The position numbers and the translations under genes were made by a program. From contig NZ_CALLVU010000085.1 in NCBI RefSeq assembly GCF_938015485.1, positions 1-17,862 on the forward strand: a stretch of 17,862 nucleotides of DNA. Reading direction: 5' to 3'. This document shows positions 15,249 to 17,862 of this stretch, one piece after another (within the stretch, counting starts at the first letter, position 1; each line of letters starts with the position of its first letter). The DNA is from an uncultured Lachnoanaerobaculum sp. Its GTDB lineage: Bacteria > Bacillota > Clostridia > Lachnospirales > Lachnospiraceae. Below the pieces are notes generated by a model. That model was not told the origin of the DNA, ran no database searches, and saw only the letters and a program-made list of their open reading frames with translations.

Positions 15249-15947
15249 ATGAATGAGAAAATCAAAAACCTAAAAGGGAAACTGATTGTTTCATGCCAGG
15301 CACTGGAAAATGAACCGTTACATTCAGACTTCATTATGGGGAGAATGGCTCTAGCAGCGAAAATGGGTGGAGCATGTGGCATCAGAGCAAATTCCGTTGT
15401 TGATATCAAAGAGATAAAAAAACAGGTGGATTTGCCTATTATAGGAATCATAAAAAAAGATTATGATGACAGTGAAGTGTATATCACACCTACAATGAAA
15501 GAAGTTGACGCATTGGTTGAGGTAGGAGTTGATATAATAGCACTTGATGCGACACAGAGACTGCGCCCCGGAAAAAAGAGCTTGAAAGATTTCTTTAGTG
15601 AAGTGAGGAAAAAGTATCCGAATCAAATGTTTATGGCTGATTGTTCCACAGTTGCGGAGGCGATTTTTGCAGATGAGATTGGTTTTGATTTCATTGGAAC
15701 TACTATGGTCGGTTATACAAAGGAGAGTGAGGGACTAAGGATTGAAGCAAATGATTTTGAAATATTGAGAGATATCCTTGCTAAGGTAAAGCACAAAGTT
15801 ATAGCGGAAGGTAATATAAATACTCCGGACAAGTGCAAAAGGGTAATAGAACTTGGAGCATACAGCGTGGTGGTCGGCTCAATTATTACAAGACCGCAGC
15901 TGATAACAAAAGAATTTGCAAAAGCATTAGAGAATGTAGAAGTGTAA
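15249..15947 (+). CDS. nanE: N-acetylmannosamine-6-phosphate 2-epimerase
   Basis: A 232-residue TIM-barrel enzyme that converts ManNAc-6-P to GlcNAc-6-P in sialic acid or N-acetylmannosamine catabolism. The segments GKLIVSCQALENEPLH, GACGIRANSVVDIKEIK, IIGIIKKDY (Lys69 at the expected catalytic position), FMADCSTVAEA and IAEGNINTP (Glu187) are typical of NanE. An upstream in-frame start at 15216 would add 11 residues, but GGAGG (15236-15240) lies 8 nt before ATG 15249 and homologues begin near here. The gene is followed 65 nt later by a sugar-binding lipoprotein gene, which suggests a sialic acid or amino-sugar uptake operon. nanA and nanK are not in view. Confidence 0.93.
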   Translation: MNEKIKNLKGKLIVSCQALENEPLHSDFIMGRMALAAKMGGACGIRANSVVDIKEIKKQVDLPIIGIIKKDYDDSEVYITPTMKEVDALVEVGVDIIALDATQRLRPGKKSLKDFFSEVRKKYPNQMFMADCSTVAEAIFADEIGFDFIGTTMVGYTKESEGLRIEANDFEILRDILAKVKHKVIAEGNINTPDKCKRVIELGAYSVVVGSIITRPQLITKEFAKALENVEV

Positions 15948-16012
15948 AGAGTATATTTGTAGTTTTTGGAAAGCGCAAAAATAAATTGGAAAGAGACTCG
16001 TAAGGAGGGAAT

Positions 16013-17362
16013 ATGAAGAAATTATTGTTGGCAGGTTTGACACTTACAGCGGCAGGAATGCTCGCGGCATGTGGAGGCGGAAAAGCGGATCAGGGCAGTG
16101 TTGCAGCCGATTCAAAAGCGGATACAAAGGCACAGGCTTCGGCAGACGGCGAAACAGCCATCTCACTTTGGACATATCCTGTAGGTAAGTGGGGAGATGC
16201 GGCAACAGTTGACGGTATTGTAAAGAAGTTCAACGAAAAGCATCCTGAAATTAAGGTAACCGTTGAGTATCTTGACTATCAAAACGGTGACGACCAGATC
16301 AATACGGCTATAGAAGGAAAGCAGGCACCTGATATCGTACTTGAAGGACCTGAAAGACTTGTAGCCAACTGGGGTGCAAAGGGACTTATGGTGGATTTGA
16401 AGGATATGTTTGAAAAGGATGCGGCTTCAGATATCTATGACAGAGTAAAGTCTGCTTGTGAGAGTCCTGAAGGAGCATATTATGAGTATCCGGCATTCAT
16501 GGTTGCACATTGTATGGCAATCAATAAGACAATGTTTGAGAAGGCAAATGCACTTCAATATCTTGATCTTGACAACCACACATGGAGTACTGAAGACTTC
16601 TTAAAGGCTGTACAGGCTGTATATGATTCAGGACAGCAAAATGTAGGTGCAATCTACTGTGCATCACAGGGTGGTGACCAGGGTACAAGAGCACTTGTAA
16701 ACAACCTTTATTCAGGAACATTTACAGATAAGGATCATACAAAGTACACAGCAGATTCACCTGAGAATATTAAGGCGTTACAGGCAATCGTAGATCAGGC
16801 AGGTTTAAACTTCGACCCGTCTATAGCAGGCGGTGACGAGATTACACTTTTCAGAAACGGAACACTTGCAATGTCATTCTGCTGGAATGCTTCACAGCAG
16901 ACAAATACAGACAACGGTGCTGCAGGACTTACAAACGCAGGTGATGAGATAATCCCTATGTTGTTCCCAAGTGATGACAAGGTTACAGAGCTTTGCGGCG
17001 GTATCTGGGGATACGGAGTTTTCAATAACGGAGATGAAAAGAAGATTGAGGCTGCAAAGACATTTATCGACTTTGTATGTAATGACGAGTCTGAGGTAAA
17101 GGAAAGTGTTAAGGCATCAGGATTCTTCCCTGTAAGACCTTCTGTAACAGGTGTTTATGACGGAACGGATAATGCTGAAACAATGAAACTGTTTGAAGAT
17201 AAGTTCATGCCTTCAATGGGTGACTACTATCAGGTAACAAAGGGATGGACTACAGCTCGTACAGAGTGGTGGAACATGCTTCAAAGAATAGGTACAGGCG
17301 GTGATGTAGCAACAGAAGTCGCAACATTTACAAAGAATGCAAATGCGGCAGCGGCTCAATAG
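16013..17362 (+). CDS. ABC transporter sugar-binding lipoprotein (family 1 solute-binding protein)
   Basis: A 449-residue secreted lipoprotein. The signal peptide MKKLLLAGLTLTAAGM ends in the lipobox LAAC with Cys20 as the lipidated residue, followed by a Gly/Asp/Ala/Lys-rich linker (about 21-48). The mature part starts ISLWTYPVGKWGD and has the look of a family 1 extracellular sugar-binding protein. Aromatic residues (SFCWNASQQ, ELCGGIWGYGVF, TEWWNMLQRIG) probably line the sugar site. Specificity cannot be read from sequence; nanE next door favours sialic acid or ManNAc-related sugars. AAGGAGGG (16002-16009) lies just before the ATG. An attenuator and an ABC permease gene follow. Confidence 0.92.
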   Translation: MKKLLLAGLTLTAAGMLAACGGGKADQGSVAADSKADTKAQASADGETAISLWTYPVGKWGDAATVDGIVKKFNEKHPEIKVTVEYLDYQNGDDQINTAIEGKQAPDIVLEGPERLVANWGAKGLMVDLKDMFEKDAASDIYDRVKSACESPEGAYYEYPAFMVAHCMAINKTMFEKANALQYLDLDNHTWSTEDFLKAVQAVYDSGQQNVGAIYCASQGGDQGTRALVNNLYSGTFTDKDHTKYTADSPENIKALQAIVDQAGLNFDPSIAGGDEITLFRNGTLAMSFCWNASQQTNTDNGAAGLTNAGDEIIPMLFPSDDKVTELCGGIWGYGVFNNGDEKKIEAAKTFIDFVCNDESEVKESVKASGFFPVRPSVTGVYDGTDNAETMKLFEDKFMPSMGDYYQVTKGWTTARTEWWNMLQRIGTGGDVATEVATFTKNANAAAAQ

Positions 17363-17380
17363 TAACTGCTCTTAAATAGA

Positions 17381-17395
17381 GTTAGATAATCTAAC
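17381..17395. repeat. Short perfect inverted repeat after the binding-protein gene
   Basis: GTTAGA (17381-17386) and TCTAAC (17390-17395) flank TAA. It lies between the stop codon and the terminator hairpin and may form a small upstream stem in the same 3' region. Confidence 0.35.
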
Positions 17396-17406
17396 GTGTT
17401 ATAAAT

Positions 17407-17437
17407 GTTGCTGAAGATTTTTTCAGCAACATTTTTT
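17407..17437 (+). terminator. Intrinsic terminator/attenuator between binding-protein and permease genes
   Basis: GTTGCTGAA (17407-17415) pairs perfectly with TTCAGCAAC (17422-17430), extendable by flanking A-T pairs, and is followed by A then six T. The next gene starts only 14 nt after the U-run with no room for a new promoter, so partial read-through is expected. This would give more binding protein than permease, a common layout in ABC sugar operons. Confidence 0.88.
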
Positions 17438-17450
17438 AGAAAGGGGAAAC

Positions 17451-17862
17451 ATGGCAAAGGGTGTTTATACCACCAGATCAAAGGAATTGGTAAGAAGAGA
17501 GACAACTTCAGCTTATTTGTTTTTATTACCAAGCCTTGTATTCTTTATAGGATTTGTAATAATCCCGATGATTATATGTGTATATACCAGCTTCTTTGAT
17601 TCCACAATGGGAAAAGATGCAAAGGATGTTTTCATCGGATTCGGTAATTATATAGAGTTGTTTAGAGACGGTATCTTTTTAAAAGCACTTAAGAATACCT
17701 TTGTTATAGTAATTATTTCAGTTCCTGTAGTTTGTATATTTTCACTTTGGGTTTCATCCGTAATATACAATCTCAATGATAAGGTGCTTTCGGTTTTCAG
17801 ATGTATTTTCTATCTTCCTGTTGTAACAGGTTCCGTAGCAGTTACAGTGGTTTGGAAGTGGA
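17451..17862 (+). CDS. ABC sugar transporter permease (MalF-like), 5' part only
   Basis: An open frame runs from ATG 17451 to the window end, giving 137 complete codons. The ribosome binding site is AAAGGGG (17440-17446). After a basic N-terminus (MAKGVYTTRSKELVRRE), a first membrane helix runs through AYLFLLPSLVFFIGFVIIPM. Then come the periplasmic-side FIGFGNYIELF segment and a second helix (TFVIVIISVPVVCIFSLWV). The frame ends at FYLPVVTGSVAVTVVWKW, the pattern of MalF-type sugar permeases just before the third helix. It is truncated by the window edge, not broken. Its partner is the binding lipoprotein upstream; a second permease gene would be expected downstream. Confidence 0.9.
   Translation, partial: MAKGVYTTRSKELVRRETTSAYLFLLPSLVFFIGFVIIPMIICVYTSFFDSTMGKDAKDVFIGFGNYIELFRDGIFLKALKNTFVIVIISVPVVCIFSLWVSSVIYNLNDKVLSVFRCIFYLPVVTGSVAVTVVWKW

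Noticed and set aside
15967..15980. Catabolite-responsive (cre) element before the binding-protein gene
   Set aside because: TGGAAAGCGCAAAA looks similar at first sight but has one extra base between the TG and CG parts of the consensus and lacks the CA at the end.
1..17862. Selenoprotein genes with in-frame TGA
   Set aside because: None of the complete recognised genes is interrupted by TGA, and their lengths match their families. The selD N-terminus, where a Sec residue could lie, is outside the window.
1..17862. CRISPR arrays, insertion sequences, tRNA or rRNA genes
   Set aside because: No regularly spaced repeats, transposase-like frames with terminal inverted repeats, or tRNA/rRNA-like sequences were seen.

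Overview
The window is AT-rich DNA with every gene on the + strand, strong AGGAGG-type ribosome binding sites and intrinsic terminators. This suggests a low-GC Gram-positive anaerobe, probably a clostridium of the Lachnospiraceae type. The taxonomic call is inference from gene content and style, not from a marker gene.

Region 1 (1-2626) is a selenium-handling operon: the C-terminal half of selenophosphate synthetase SelD, the TusA/DsrE-type protein YedF, a class-V aminotransferase of the cysteine desulfurase family, and a small DUF3343 (putative Se/S carrier) protein. Region 2 (2627-2929) is a gene-free leader with a candidate promoter and hairpins. Region 3 (2930-6436) is a tightly packed operon of an NCS2 xanthine/urate-type permease, YqeC, YqeB and the molybdenum-cofactor cytidylyltransferase MocA. 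Region 4 (6437-6763) is a second gene-free stretch that ends in a clear purine (guanine-class) riboswitch followed by an intrinsic terminator. Region 5 (6764-14949) is a purine catabolic block: guanine deaminase, three-subunit xanthine dehydrogenase (Mo, FAD and 2x[2Fe-2S] subunits), adenine deaminase and an AzgA-type purine permease, closed by a strong terminator at about 15000. Region 6 (15249 to the end) is an unrelated sugar module: NanE (ManNAc-6-P epimerase), a lipoprotein sugar-binding protein, an attenuator hairpin, and the start of an ABC permease. It probably takes up sialic acid or an amino sugar.

Together, regions 1-5 read as a selenium-dependent molybdenum hydroxylase (SDMH) island. 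SelD supplies selenophosphate, and YedF, the desulfurase-like protein and DUF3343 are candidates for mobilising Se/S. MocA, YqeB and YqeC are thought to mature the selenated molybdopterin cofactor. The hydroxylase served is xanthine dehydrogenase. Adenine would go to hypoxanthine (Ade), guanine to xanthine (GuaD), and hypoxanthine/xanthine to urate (Xdh), with two permeases for uptake or exchange. No gene acting on urate is visible. The SDMH association is known from comparative genomics, so the island is not a new system. The least explained parts are the regulatory regions: a guanine-class riboswitch with an apparently OFF-type layout ahead of a catabolic operon, and a structured leader of unknown type ahead of the NCS2 permease.
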